Made by a program: the position numbers and the translations under genes
The notes under the pieces: model-generated
Databases searched by the model: none
Told to the model about the DNA's origin: nothing
The model's input: only the letters and a program-made list of their open reading frames with translations
In this document: piece after piece, positions 37,556 through 47,340 of the stretch
Numbering within the stretch: the first letter of the stretch is position 1
How the letters are laid out: every line of letters starts with the position of its first letter
Origin: Burkholderia latens
GTDB lineage: Bacteria > Pseudomonadota > Gammaproteobacteria > Burkholderiales > Burkholderiaceae
Assembly: GCF_001718795.1 (NCBI RefSeq)
Contig: NZ_CP013435.1
Location: 1,922,001-1,986,000, forward strand
DNA: 64,000 bases
Direction: 5' to 3'

Positions 37556-38620
37556 TCAGGTCGTCGAATCGATCACCTTGAAGCGTGCGCGCTTCTGCGC
37601 GCGAATCAGCGACTGATACACGTCGACGTACTGCTGCGCCATCCGGCGCGACGTAAAGCGCTCCTCGAAGCGCTGGCGCACGCGCGCTCGCGGCAGCAGG
37701 TGCAGCCGGTTCACGGCGGCCACCGCGCTGATCTCGTCCTCGACGATGAAACCCGACACGCCCTCGTCCACCACTTCCGGCACCGCGCCGCGATTGAACG
37801 CGATCACCGGCGTGCCGCACGACATCGCCTCGATCATCACCAGCCCGAACGGTTCCGGCCAGTCGATCGGAAACAGGAGCGCATGCGCGCCCGACAGGAA
37901 TTCGGCCTTCTGGTGATCGGCGATCTCGCCGATGAACTCGACGTGCGGCAGCGCGAACAGCGGCTTGATCTCGCGCTCGAAGTACTCCTCGTCGGCCGCG
38001 TCGATCTTCGCGGCGATCCGGATCGGCAACCCGCATTGGCGTGCGATGCGGATCGCGGTGTCGACACGCTTTTCCGGCGAGATTCGGCCGAGAAACGCGA
38101 GATAGCGCGGCTCCGCCGGCTGCGGCATGTACATCGTGTCGGGCAGCCCGTGATAGACGGTCGTCTGCCATTTCGCCTGCGGCAGCGGCTGGCGCTGTGA
38201 ATTCGAGATCGAGATCACCGGCGCGGTATTGAACGTATCGAACACCGGCTGCTGCTCGGGCAGGTCGAGCCGGCCGTGCAACGTCGTCACGAACGGCGTT
38301 TCCTGGCGGCCGAACACCGAAAACGAGTAGTAGTCCATGTGGAAATGGAGCACGTCGAAATCCTTCGCGCGGCGCGCGACAGTCTCCATCAGCAGCATGT
38401 GCGGCGCGACCCGGTCGCGGATCGACGAGTCGAGGCGCAGTGCGCGCGGCCATACCGGCTCGAGCTTCGCGCGGGTAGTCGAATCGCCGCTCGCGAACAG
38501 CGTCACGTCATGGCCGAGATCGACGAGCGCCTCGGTGATGTAGGAGACGACGCGTTCCGTGCCGCCGTACAGCTTCGGCGGCACGGATTCGGTCAGCGGG
38601 GCGATCTGCGCAATTCTCAT
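37556..38620 (-). CDS. GT4-family glycosyltransferase
   Basis: 354 residues from ATG 38620 (MRIAQIAPLTESVPPKLYGG), with a frame open upstream but without homology. This is a GT-B fold retaining enzyme. GGTERVVSYI binds the acceptor side, YLAFLGRISPEKRVDTAI opens the donor domain, and FPIDWPEPFGLVMIEAMSCG with GTPVIAFNRG is the nucleotide-sugar site with its E-x7-E motif. Donor and acceptor cannot be read from the sequence. It is a single gene, so assignment to a polysaccharide pathway is not possible. Confidence 0.9.
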   Translation of the reverse strand: MRIAQIAPLTESVPPKLYGGTERVVSYITEALVDLGHDVTLFASGDSTTRAKLEPVWPRALRLDSSIRDRVAPHMLLMETVARRAKDFDVLHFHMDYYSFSVFGRQETPFVTTLHGRLDLPEQQPVFDTFNTAPVISISNSQRQPLPQAKWQTTVYHGLPDTMYMPQPAEPRYLAFLGRISPEKRVDTAIRIARQCGLPIRIAAKIDAADEEYFEREIKPLFALPHVEFIGEIADHQKAEFLSGAHALLFPIDWPEPFGLVMIEAMSCGTPVIAFNRGAVPEVVDEGVSGFIVEDEISAVAAVNRLHLLPRARVRQRFEERFTSRRMAQQYVDVYQSLIRAQKRARFKVIDSTT

Positions 38621-38878
38621 GATCCACGTCTCCTGTGTCCTCGGGTGGCCGCCCGGGCGCGCGGGCGCCGTGCGCCCCGTTGCAGCACGCGGCCGGCGCC
38701 GCACCGGCCCGATATCTCATTATTATTCGCGATCCCGATGTCCGGAAGCGCCGGTCTTTCATTTTATGGAAGTTGTTACAGACAGGATACATTCGGCGCG
38801 GCGGCAACCCGCATCGGCCGATGCCGGGTCACGCGTCGTTGCCTGCTGTGGCAGGCACCTCATGCGCCGCGCCGCGTA

Positions 38879-40057
38879 TCAGCGCGACGGCCATTTCCAC
38901 GGCGGCAGGTCGCGCGCGTCCGCATCGACGAGCACAGTCGCGCCCAATTGCTTGTCGAGCACCAGCGACTCGCAGCCGGCCTCGCGTTCGAGCGTCGCGA
39001 TGAGCCGGGCCGCATGCGACACGACCAGCACCTGCGAACGCCGGGCCGCCTGCGCGACGAGCCGGCCGAGCGCCGGCAGCAGATCCGGATGCAGGCTCGT
39101 TTCCGGTTCGTTCAGCACCATCAGCGCGGGGGGCCGCGGCGTCAGCAGCGCGGCCGCAAGCAGCAGGTAGCGCAGCGTGCCGTCCGACAACTCGGCGGCC
39201 GACAGCGGCCGCAACAGCCCCGGCTGCCGCATCAGCACGTCGAGGCGGCCGCGCCCGCCCGGATTGTCGATGTCGATCGATGCACCGGGGAACGCGTCGT
39301 CGATCGCCGCGTCGAGCGCGCCGGCGTCGCCGATCTCGCGGATCGTCTGCAGCGCGGCAGCCAGGTCCGCGCCGTCGTCCGCAAGCACGGGCGTATGCGT
39401 GCCGATGTGCGACTGCCTGGCCGGCGCTTGCGCGTCGGTCCGGAAATGATCGTAGAAGCGCCACGAACGGATCCGCTCGCGCACCGCGATCATCTCCGGC
39501 GCGCCGACCGGGTCGGCGAATTCCGTCATCATGCTGTCGAAGCTGGCGACCGGCTGCGGCACCGTATGCCACTCGCCGGAGCCGGTACGCGCGCGAATCT
39601 GCGCGCCGTGGCGGTCGACCAGCAGCGTCGACGGCCGCAGCAGCGCGCCGCTCCAGATGCATTCGCGCTTCACGACGGGGTCCAGACAAAACATCGATGC
39701 ACCGTTCTTCACCGGCAGACCGAGATCGATCGCGTAGCCGAAATCGTCGCCCGCGAAACCCAGCTTCAGGCTCACGGGCCCGTTGCGCACGGTGCCGGTC
39801 ACCGGCACGTCGCCGCTCAGCATCGCACGTGAAAAGCGCTCGGGGCCGGCCCATAGCGTCGACGGCAGCCCGCCTTCGCGCGCGAGCGACGGAATCACGC
39901 GGCCCTGCGCGGTGTCGGCGAGCAGCCGCAGTGCGCGATACACGCTCGACTTGCCGCTGCCGTTCGGCCCGGTGACGACGGTCAGCGCCGCGAGCGGCAC
40001 GATGAGCTCGCGCAGCGAGCGGTAATTGGCGATGGCAAGCGTCTTCAGCGCGGTCAT
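38879..40057 (-). CDS. AAA_21-type ATP-binding protein
   Basis: 392 residues with an ABC/SMC-like split ATPase. Walker A is TGPNGSGKSS near residue 29, the signature loop is ELSDGTLRYLLLA, and Walker B is LMVLNEPETSLHPDL. The last conserved element is VVSHAARLIATLE. The architecture resembles OLD/RecF-like single-gene ATPases but no TOPRIM nuclease domain is present. Partner or function is unknown; some relatives act in DNA repair or phage defence. Its start is 32 bases downstream of the MscS gene stop on the same strand, which suggests co-transcription. Confidence 0.85.
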   Translation of the reverse strand: MTALKTLAIANYRSLRELIVPLAALTVVTGPNGSGKSSVYRALRLLADTAQGRVIPSLAREGGLPSTLWAGPERFSRAMLSGDVPVTGTVRNGPVSLKLGFAGDDFGYAIDLGLPVKNGASMFCLDPVVKRECIWSGALLRPSTLLVDRHGAQIRARTGSGEWHTVPQPVASFDSMMTEFADPVGAPEMIAVRERIRSWRFYDHFRTDAQAPARQSHIGTHTPVLADDGADLAAALQTIREIGDAGALDAAIDDAFPGASIDIDNPGGRGRLDVLMRQPGLLRPLSAAELSDGTLRYLLLAAALLTPRPPALMVLNEPETSLHPDLLPALGRLVAQAARRSQVLVVSHAARLIATLEREAGCESLVLDKQLGATVLVDADARDLPPWKWPSR

Positions 40058-40089
40058 GAATTGGAATGGCGGCGGGTACCGGCTCGCGC

Positions 40090-41262
40090 TCAGCGGCCTT
40101 CGGTGACTTTCGGATCGGCCGCCGTGTTGGCCGCGGTGCTGGCGGCCGGCTGCCGCGCATGCGGGCGTTCAGGATTCGGTTCGCCGGGCGCCGACTCATG
40201 CGGATACAGCTCCATGCGGCTGCGCGGCAGGCATTGCGGATAGCGCGTTTGCAGGTACGCGATCAAGCCTTCGCGCACGCGGCAGCGCAAGTCCCAGCAT
40301 GACGACGAATCGGCCGCGCTGACCAGCGCGCGCAGCTGCATCGTGCGCTCGGTCGCGTCGGTCACCTGCAGCACCTGCACGCGGCCGTCCCATTCGGGCG
40401 CCGCGTGGACGAGCCGCGCGAGCTCCTCGCGCAGCGGCGCGAGCGGCGTGCGGTAGTCGACCGACAGGAATACCGTGCCGATGATCTCCGAACTATTGCG
40501 GGTCCAGTTCGCGAACGGGTTCTCGATGATCCACTGCAGCGGGACGACGAGCCGGCGCTGATCCCACAGCCGTACCGACACGAACGAACCGGTGATTTCT
40601 TCGATACGGCCCCACTCGCCCTGGATCACGACGACGTCGTCGATCCGGATCGGCTGGGTGAGCGCGATCTGCAGCCCCGCGATCAGGTTGCCGAGCACCG
40701 GCCGCGCGGCGATACCGGCGACAAGACCGGCAACGCCGGCCGACGCCAGCAGGCTCGCGCCGATCTGACGCACGTTCGGAAACGTCATCAGCGCGCCGCC
40801 CGTGCCGATGATCACGATCAGCACCATCACCGTGCGCACGAGCACCTTCGCCTGCGTGTGGATGCGCCGCGCGTGGAGATTGTTGGCCGTATCCATCGGA
40901 TGGGCCTGGATGATCGCGTCGCCGACGCCGGCCACGAGCCGCACCAGCAGCCAGGTCAGCGACACGATCGAGCCGACCGCGGCCGCGCTGCGCATCCCGC
41001 GCACGAACGACATGCCTTCGTCCGCCTGAGTCCACAGGAACTCGAGGGCGAGCAGCGCGAGCGTGACGAGCGACGGTTTGTCGATGTAGCGCAGGATCAC
41101 GCTCATCAACGGATACGGCTGCGCGATGCGCTTGACGATGCGTGCGCCGAGCCGGTGCACGAGCACGACCGCAAGCACCACAAGAATCGACACGACGAGC
41201 GTGCCGAGCCACGTATGCAACGGCGCATCGGCGATGCGCTGGAATTCCTCGATTGAAATCAT
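40090..41262 (-). CDS. MscS-family mechanosensitive channel
   Basis: 390 residues. Four hydrophobic segments precede the pore helix near residues 168-200, which is the MscS-type Ala/Gly-rich TM3 (LLASAGVAGLVAGIAARPVL). The beta domain follows with DDVVVIQGEWGRIEEITG and RLVVPLQWIIENPFANW. Such channels open on hypo-osmotic shock at the inner membrane. The C-terminal 40 residues are Pro/Ala-rich. It may share a transcript with the ATPase gene downstream. Confidence 0.92.
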   Translation of the reverse strand: MISIEEFQRIADAPLHTWLGTLVVSILVVLAVVLVHRLGARIVKRIAQPYPLMSVILRYIDKPSLVTLALLALEFLWTQADEGMSFVRGMRSAAAVGSIVSLTWLLVRLVAGVGDAIIQAHPMDTANNLHARRIHTQAKVLVRTVMVLIVIIGTGGALMTFPNVRQIGASLLASAGVAGLVAGIAARPVLGNLIAGLQIALTQPIRIDDVVVIQGEWGRIEEITGSFVSVRLWDQRRLVVPLQWIIENPFANWTRNSSEIIGTVFLSVDYRTPLAPLREELARLVHAAPEWDGRVQVLQVTDATERTMQLRALVSAADSSSCWDLRCRVREGLIAYLQTRYPQCLPRSRMELYPHESAPGEPNPERPHARQPAASTAANTAADPKVTEGR

Positions 41263-41358
41263 CGGCGCCCGGGATCCTTCGGTTATGACGCGCGGCGGCG
41301 TCGTCCTGGATGCGTCGGCGATGTCCGGGCGATGCGCGCGCCCGAACGCGGCGTCAAA

Positions 41359-41715
41359 TCAGCTGCCGCCCCTGCATGGAAACGCCTTGCCGAGACCGAG
41401 CGACACCGCGGTGCTCGCGTTGTAGTCGGCCAGCTTCGGGTTCTCCGCGATGTACTTGCGCACCGCGTCGGTCATCTGCTGCGCCCGGATGTCGGGCGGC
41501 AGGCAGAAATACTGCCCGACGCGCGGCCCGGTGGTACCGCCGATCGCGTCGATGGTGTTGTAGACGCCATCGGCGGCGCCTTCGATGTAGGCCGCGCACG
41601 ACGCCCGCGACTTGACGTCCGTCTTCGCGCACAGCCGGTCGAGATCCGCGCCCGTGAAAGCCGCTGCCGACAACGGCACGGCAAACGCCGCGGCACAAAA
41701 CATAGCCCGCAACAT
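41359..41715 (-). CDS. Exported Rap1a/Tai-like small protein
   Basis: 118 residues with a signal peptide ending at AAA-FTGADL. The mature part DLDRLCAKTD, SCAAYIEGAADGVYNTID and YFCLPPDIRAQQMTDAVRKYI is the Rap1a/Tai immunity fold with four cysteines. In Serratia, Rap1a protects against a type VI effector. No type VI effector gene is adjacent here, so the immunity role is uncertain. It lies between the MscS and ankyrin genes. Confidence 0.8.
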   Translation of the reverse strand: MLRAMFCAAAFAVPLSAAAFTGADLDRLCAKTDVKSRASCAAYIEGAADGVYNTIDAIGGTTGPRVGQYFCLPPDIRAQQMTDAVRKYIAENPKLADYNASTAVSLGLGKAFPCRGGS

Positions 41716-41836
41716 GGTGTTCCTTATGTCAATGCGGCGCGAGGCCGCTCACTGCACTGACCGGCGCGGCGGCAACCCTCGCGCGGCCGGCCGGATTCCA
41801 GCCGGTCGCGCGTGTTTCGCCCCCGCGCCGAAACCG

Positions 41837-42547
41837 TCATTTTGCACTCTTTTGGGCATCTGCCGGCGCAGATGCACCGATGCGCACCGTCCGCTTGCTC
41901 AGGATGTCGATCGCATCGGGCGCCTTGTAGTGCTTGGCGAACTCGAGCGCGGTGATCCCGAGCTGGTTCTTCACCTGCGGATCGGCACCCTGGTCAAGCA
42001 GCAGATTGACCGTCGACGCATGGTTGCCGCGCGCGGCCATCATCAGCGGCGTCGTGCCGTTCGGCGACGCGGTGTCGATATACGCGTCGTGGTCGAGCAG
42101 GATCTTGACGACCTCGTCCTGACCATTGGTGGCCGCGTAGTGCAGCGGCGCCCAGCCCTTCTTGCTGACTTCCGCGCCCTTGTCGATCAGCAGTTTCACG
42201 AGCCCGACGTCGCCGTTCAGCGACGCGAGCATCAGTGCGTTCTCGCCGGCCTTGTCTTCCTTCTCGAGATCGACGTTCGGCGTCGTCGCGAGCGCGGCGG
42301 CAACCTTGTCGGACTTCTCGCGCGCGGCGATCACGAGCAACGGATCGCCGTTCGGCGCGAGCGTGTTCGGGTCGAGCTTGCCGCTCTTGAGCTGCTTGCC
42401 GATGTCGTCGATGTCGTCGAACTTGACCGCCTTCACGATCGCGTCGAGCGACTCGGCATGCGCGCCGGCGGCGGCAAACAGGCCGCTCGCGACGAGGGCG
42501 GCGGCAACGAGTGCGCGCTTGGGCAGGGTTGTGGTCGGCTTCGTCAT
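41837..42547 (-). CDS. Exported ankyrin-repeat protein
   Basis: 236 residues from ATG 42547. The signal peptide MTKPTTTLPKRALVAAALV ends at AHA-ES. The mature part is about five ankyrin repeats: NGDPLLVIAAREKS, GENALMLASLNGD, GWAPLHYAATNGQ, GTTPLMMAARGNH and GITALEFAKHYKA. It is probably a periplasmic protein-binding scaffold. It is 43 bases after tatD on the same strand and may share that transcript. Confidence 0.88.
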   Translation of the reverse strand: MTKPTTTLPKRALVAAALVASGLFAAAGAHAESLDAIVKAVKFDDIDDIGKQLKSGKLDPNTLAPNGDPLLVIAAREKSDKVAAALATTPNVDLEKEDKAGENALMLASLNGDVGLVKLLIDKGAEVSKKGWAPLHYAATNGQDEVVKILLDHDAYIDTASPNGTTPLMMAARGNHASTVNLLLDQGADPQVKNQLGITALEFAKHYKAPDAIDILSKRTVRIGASAPADAQKSAK

Positions 42548-42590
42548 TGTTGTGGGCTCCTTCCCTGGGTTGTCGGCTGGCCGCGCGTCG

Positions 42591-43370
42591 TCAGCGGGCG
42601 ATCTTGAACAGCCGGAAAAAGTTCTGTGTCGTCGCATCGGCGAGCGCCTCGACGGCGATCCCGCGCTCGGATGCGATAAAGCGTCCGACATGGCTCACGT
42701 ACGCAGGTTCATTCGGCTTGCCGCGATACGGCACCGGCGCCAGGTATGGCGAGTCGGTCTCGATCAGCAAACGGTCAAGCGGCACGCGCCGCGCGACGTC
42801 CTGCACGTCGGTCGCGTTCTTGAACGTGACGATGCCGGACAGCGAGATGTGGAAGTTCTGCGCGAGCGCCTGTTCGGCGACCGGCCATGGCTCGGTGAAG
42901 CAGTGCATCACGCCGCCCGGCACGTCCGCGCGCTCCTCGGCCATGATCCGCAGCGTATCTTCCGACGACGACCGCGTATGGACGATCAGCGGCTTCATCG
43001 TCGCCGTCGCCGCGCGGATATGCGTGCGGAAGCGGTCGCGCTGCCACTCCATGTCGGCGATCGAGCGGCCTTCGAGGCGGTAGTAGTCGAGGCCCGTCTC
43101 GCCGATCGCGACGACCTTCGGGTGCGCCGCGAGCTCGATCAGCTCCGCGAGCGTCGGCTCGCGCGCGTCCTCGTGATCGGGATGCACGCCGACCGACGCA
43201 TACACGTTGTCGTGCGCCTGCGCGATCGCGAGCACGTCGGGGAGCGTCTCGAAGTCGACCGACACGCACAGCGCGTGCGTGACGTCGTGCTCGCGCATGT
43301 TTTCCAGCACGGCCGGCAGCCGGTCGGCAAGACCCGTGAAATTGATGTGACAGTGAGAATCGACGAACAT
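42591..43370 (-). CDS. tatD: TatD-family metal-dependent deoxyribonuclease
   Basis: 259 residues, amidohydrolase fold, YcfH/TatD type. Metal ligands are in VDSHCHINF (residues 3-11), IGETGLDYY (about 91-99), IVHTRSS and MHCFTEP, with IETDSPYLAP (D near 205). The enzymes are 3'-5' DNases and may act in repair or proofreading. It is downstream of holB on the same strand (78-base gap), as in many proteobacteria. Confidence 0.93.
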   Translation of the reverse strand: MFVDSHCHINFTGLADRLPAVLENMREHDVTHALCVSVDFETLPDVLAIAQAHDNVYASVGVHPDHEDAREPTLAELIELAAHPKVVAIGETGLDYYRLEGRSIADMEWQRDRFRTHIRAATATMKPLIVHTRSSSEDTLRIMAEERADVPGGVMHCFTEPWPVAEQALAQNFHISLSGIVTFKNATDVQDVARRVPLDRLLIETDSPYLAPVPYRGKPNEPAYVSHVGRFIASERGIAVEALADATTQNFFRLFKIAR

Positions 43371-43448
43371 CGTGTTTCCTGAATTCGTAAGGCAGGCGCT
43401 ACACGCACGCCGCCATTCGTTTCCGCACTCGCAGGAAGCAATTCGCGC

Positions 43449-44477
43449 TCACGCGAACATTTCTCGATAACCGAGAAACAGTTCCTCGAATACGAGCCGG
43501 GCATTGAGCGGATGATTCTCGACCATCCGCTGGCGCGTCACGGCCTTCATGAAGCGCGCGAACGCGTTTGCGTCCACCGCTTGCGCGCAACGCGCGAGCG
43601 CGGCGGCCTGCATCGGGAAGTAGCGCGGCGCGCCCGCCATCCGTTGCGCGAGCAGATCGTACAGCCAGCGCTGCAGCCAGCCGAGCACGAGCGGCACCGG
43701 CAGCTTCTGCAGCGTCTCGCCGCATGCGAACGGATCGCACGCGGCGCCGGCCGCGAGCTGGCCGAGCGTGAAATCGCGCAACGGCCGGTTCTCGTCGCTC
43801 GCAAGCGCCAGCGCCGCGAGCGGCGCGCCGCCGGCTTCGGCGAGCAGCGCGCGCGCGTGGTCGACGCCCTGCGCCGCGAGCCATGCCGCCGCCGCGTCGG
43901 GCGCGGGCACCGTCATCGGCCATTGCCGGCAGCGGCTGATGATCGTCGGCAGCAGCCGGTCGATACGCGCCGACACCAGCAGGAATACGACGCCGGACGG
44001 CGGCTCCTCGAGCGTCTTCAACAGCGCGTTCGACGCCGCGACGTTCAGCGCCTCGGCCGGATACAGCACGACGACGCGCGCGCCGCCGCGGTGCGAACCG
44101 ACCCCGCAGAAGTCGAGCAACGCGCGCACCTGCTCGATCTTGATTTCCTTGCTCGGAGCACGGGTTTTCTTGCCGCCTTCGTCGGCATCGGCCGGCTTCG
44201 CGTCGTCTGCTGCGCCCGGGGCCTCACCCGCGAGCGCCTCGGGCAGCACGATCCGGTAGTCCGGATGGTTCCCCTGCGCGAACCACGTGCACGCCGCGCA
44301 CGCGCCGCACGGCTCGCCGTTCGGCCGCGGCGCCTCGCACAGAAAACCCTGCGCGAGGTGCTGCGCGAACTGCAGCTTGCCGATTCCGGCCTGACCGTGC
44401 AGCAGCAGCGCATGCGGCCATTGCGCGCGCAGTTGCTGCAGGCGGTTCCAGTCGTCGGTCTGCCACGGATAGATCAT
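43449..44477 (-). CDS. holB: DNA polymerase III delta-prime subunit
   Basis: 342 residues, clamp-loader subunit. Walker-like loop LLHGQAGIGKLQFA near residue 26; zinc-finger cysteines in CGACAACTW; SRCRQWPM is the SRC motif for arginine-finger action. An acidic/Lys insert (about 85-108) between zinc finger and helicase part is longer than in E. coli. It is 31 bases after tmk, the standard tmk-holB pair. Confidence 0.95.
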   Translation of the reverse strand: MIYPWQTDDWNRLQQLRAQWPHALLLHGQAGIGKLQFAQHLAQGFLCEAPRPNGEPCGACAACTWFAQGNHPDYRIVLPEALAGEAPGAADDAKPADADEGGKKTRAPSKEIKIEQVRALLDFCGVGSHRGGARVVVLYPAEALNVAASNALLKTLEEPPSGVVFLLVSARIDRLLPTIISRCRQWPMTVPAPDAAAAWLAAQGVDHARALLAEAGGAPLAALALASDENRPLRDFTLGQLAAGAACDPFACGETLQKLPVPLVLGWLQRWLYDLLAQRMAGAPRYFPMQAAALARCAQAVDANAFARFMKAVTRQRMVENHPLNARLVFEELFLGYREMFA

Positions 44478-44508
44478 CGGGTGCTTCCTTCGGGTGACGG
44501 CATTCGGG

Positions 44509-45129
44509 TTACAGCGCGGCCAGCACGCGCTCGAGCTGCCGGCGAATGTCGGAGATCGTCTGCGTCGCGTCGACGATCGCGAAGCGGTGCGGCGCCTCTT
44601 GCGCGCGCCGCAGGTATTCGGTGCGGGTGCGCGAGAAGAACGCGTCCGACTCGCTTTCGAACTTGTCGGGCATGCGCGCGGCGCCCCGGCGCTCGCTCGC
44701 GACCTGCGGCGCGACGTCGAACAGTACCGTCAGGTCGGGCTGGAAACCGCCCTGCACCCAGCGCTCGAGCGCTTCGAGCTTGTCGCGCGGCAACCCGCGG
44801 CCGCCGCCCTGGTAGGCGAACGTCGCGTCGGTGAAGCGATCGGACACGACCCAGTCGCCGCGCGCGAGTGCCGGCTCGATCACGAGCGCGAGGTGCTCGC
44901 GGCGCGCGGCGAACATCAGCAGCGCTTCGGTCTCGAGATCCATCGGCTGGTTCAGCAGAATCTCGCGCAGTTTCTCGCCGAGCTGCGTGCCGCCCGGCTC
45001 ACGGGTGACGACGACCTGCCGGCCGACCGCGGCGAGCTTCGCCTGAAGACGTTCGCCGAACCATTGCAGATGGGTGGTCTTCCCCGCCCCGTCGATGCCC
45101 TCGAACGTGATGAATTTACCGCTCGCCAT
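44509..45129 (-). CDS. tmk: Thymidylate kinase
   Basis: 206 residues. It phosphorylates dTMP to dTDP. The P-loop is [12 protein letters not shown], the DRF-type motif is [20 protein letters not shown], and the LID region follows with [15 protein letters not shown] 45129 overlaps the mltG stop by one base, so translation is coupled. The operon order mltG-tmk-holB matches most beta- and gamma-proteobacteria. Confidence 0.97.
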   Translation of the reverse strand: MASGKFITFEGIDGAGKTTHLQWFGERLQAKLAAVGRQVVVTREPGGTQLGEKLREILLNQPMDLETEALLMFAARREHLALVIEPALARGDWVVSDRFTDATFAYQGGGRGLPRDKLEALERWVQGGFQPDLTVLFDVAPQVASERRGAARMPDKFESESDAFFSRTRTEYLRRAQEAPHRFAIVDATQTISDIRRQLERVLAAL

Positions 45130-46148
45130 TATTGACCTCGTATGTATTTGTCCACGGCCTTGTTGTGGTCGCCGAGCGTATCCGAGAACACGCTCGTACC
45201 GTCGCCCTTCGCGACGAAATACAGCGCGCTCGTCTGCGCCGGATTGATCGCCGCCTGCAGAGACGCGACGCCCGGCAGGGCGATCGGTGTCGGCGGCAGC
45301 CCGCGACGCGTATAGGTATTGTAGGGAGTGTCGGCCTGCAGGTCGCGCTTGCGCAGGCGTCCGTCGTACGCGTCGCCGAGGCCGTAGATCACCGACGGGT
45401 CGGTCTGCAGCGGCATCCCGATGCGCAGCCGGTTCGCGAACACGGCCGCGACGAATGCGCGGTCGGCCGCATGCCCCGTTTCCTTCTCGACGATCGATGC
45501 GACCGTCAGCGCTTCGTAAGGCGTCTTGTACGGCAAGCCGGGCGCGCGCGCGGCCCATGCTTCGTCGAGGCGCGTCTGCATCAGATGGTATGCGCGCCGG
45601 TAGATGTTCAGGTCGGTCGTGCCCTTGTCGAACAGGTAGGTGTCCGGGAAAAACAGCCCTTCGCCGCTGCCGCGCTGGATCGCGCTCTCGGGCGCACCGA
45701 TCGCGCGCAGCAGCTCGGCGTCGCTCATGCCGGCCGTCGCATGCGCGAGATCGGGGTTGCCGTCGAGCTCCGCGCGCATCCGCTTGAACGTCCAGCCCTC
45801 GATCACTGTCGCGACGTACTCGTTCACGTCGCCGCGCGCGATCTTCTGCAGCACGTCGTACGGCGTGATGCCGGTCTTGAATTCGTAGTTGCCGGACTTG
45901 AGCCGGCTCGACAGCCCGAGCACGCGCGTCATCGCGACGAAGCCGAACGGCTCGATCGGCACGCCGCCGCGCTTGAGCTGCAGCGCGACGCTTTTCACGC
46001 TGCTGCGCGGCTTGATCGTGACATCGAGCGACGCGGCGGAGAGCAGCAGCGGCCGGGTCGCCCAGTAATATCCGCCGCCCGCGACGGCAGCGGCCACAAC
46101 GACGGCCAGCGCCACGATCGTCGCGGCGCATTTCTTCAGTAGGGACAT
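45129..46148 (-). CDS. mltG: Endolytic transglycosylase MltG
   Basis: 339 residues from ATG 46148 ([18 protein letters not shown]), an N-terminal anchor helix at about 8-25. The YceG domain follows. The catalytic glutamate is in ASIVEKETG near residue 221, with [21 protein letters not shown] and [17 protein letters not shown] as the typical surroundings. It cuts nascent glycan strands in the periplasm and so sets their length. Divergent from ygfZ across 77 bases. Confidence 0.96.
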   Translation of the reverse strand: MSLLKKCAATIVALAVVVAAAVAGGGYYWATRPLLLSAASLDVTIKPRSSVKSVALQLKRGGVPIEPFGFVAMTRVLGLSSRLKSGNYEFKTGITPYDVLQKIARGDVNEYVATVIEGWTFKRMRAELDGNPDLAHATAGMSDAELLRAIGAPESAIQRGSGEGLFFPDTYLFDKGTTDLNIYRRAYHLMQTRLDEAWAARAPGLPYKTPYEALTVASIVEKETGHAADRAFVAAVFANRLRIGMPLQTDPSVIYGLGDAYDGRLRKRDLQADTPYNTYTRRGLPPTPIALPGVASLQAAINPAQTSALYFVAKGDGTSVFSDTLGDHNKAVDKYIRGQ

Positions 46149-46225
46149 GGAAACGAGACTCAGGTAAGACCCATATAATACTTGCTCGCCTTCGTCAAAG
46201 TCAGGGTTGACTGTTCCCTCATTCC

Positions 46226-47260
46226 ATGAGCACACCGTTCGCTTCACCGGCTGCCCAGCCCGCATCCGCGTCGCTCCCCGTTTTCCCCCGTCCGTCCGCC
46301 GCCGATTTCGACGCGCCGGGCGCCTGCATGCCGCTGCCGCAGTTCGGCGTGATCGACGTCGCCGGCGACGATGCCGCGACGTTCCTGCACAGCCAGCTCA
46401 CCAACGACATCGAACATCTCGATGCGGCGAGCGCGCGGCTGTCCGGCTATTGCTCGCCGAAAGGCCGCCTGCTCGCATCGTTCCTTGCGTGGCGCGCGGG
46501 ACACGGCGTGCGCCTGCTGGTCTCGAAGGACGTGCAGGCCGCCGTGCAGAAACGCCTGTCGATGTTCGTGCTGCGCGCGAAAGCCAAGCTCACGGACGCG
46601 AGCGACACGCTCGCCGTGGTCGGCTTCGCGGGCGACGTGCGCGACGCGCTGTCGGGCGTCTTCGATGCGCTGCCCGACGGCGTGCACGTGAAAGTCGACG
46701 GCCCGGCCGGCGCGCTGATCCGCGTGCCGGATGCGGCCGGCCGCAAGCGCTACCTGTGGATCGGGCCGCGCGATGAAGTCGACGCGCGCGTCGCCGCGCT
46801 TGCCGGCACGCTGCCGGTCGTGTCGCCGGCCGTGTGGGACTGGCTCGACGTGCGCGCGGGCGAGCCGCGCATCACGCAGCCGGCGGTCGAGCAGTTCGTG
46901 CCGCAGATGGTCAACTTCGACGTGATCGGCGCGGTCAACTTCCGCAAGGGCTGCTACCCGGGCCAGGAAGTCGTCGCGCGCAGCCAGTACCGCGGCACGA
47001 TCAAGCGCCGCACCGCGCTCGCGCACGTGGCCGCCGACACCGACACCGCGCAGGCCGGCATCGAGCTGTTCCACAGCGACGACCCCGGCCAGCCTTGCGG
47101 GATGGTCGTCAACGCGGCGGCCGCGCCCGCGGGCGGCGTCGATGCGCTCGTCGAGATCAAGCTTGCCGCGCTCGACAGCGGCACGGTCCATCTCGGTTCG
47201 GCAGACGGTCCGCCGCTCGCGTTCGACACGCTGCCGTACGCGTTCCCGACGCAAGCGTGA
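46226..47260 (+). CDS. ygfZ: tRNA-modifying/Fe-S folate-binding protein YgfZ
   Basis: 344 residues, GcvT-like fold. The diagnostic motif KGCYPGQEVVAR lies at about residues 240-251. GDDAATFLHSQLTNDIEHL near the start and LSGYCSPKGRLLASF follow the family. YgfZ assists repair or maturation of certain Fe-S enzymes such as MiaB using folate. It is separated from mltG by a short divergent region. Confidence 0.94.
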   Translation: MSTPFASPAAQPASASLPVFPRPSAADFDAPGACMPLPQFGVIDVAGDDAATFLHSQLTNDIEHLDAASARLSGYCSPKGRLLASFLAWRAGHGVRLLVSKDVQAAVQKRLSMFVLRAKAKLTDASDTLAVVGFAGDVRDALSGVFDALPDGVHVKVDGPAGALIRVPDAAGRKRYLWIGPRDEVDARVAALAGTLPVVSPAVWDWLDVRAGEPRITQPAVEQFVPQMVNFDVIGAVNFRKGCYPGQEVVARSQYRGTIKRRTALAHVAADTDTAQAGIELFHSDDPGQPCGMVVNAAAAPAGGVDALVEIKLAALDSGTVHLGSADGPPLAFDTLPYAFPTQA

Positions 47261-47340
47261 CGCACTGACAACCCCATTCGCACGCCGGTTCGCGGATCAT
47301 TGCGACCGGCGCCCGATGTTTCCTGCGAGAGATTCGCCCG

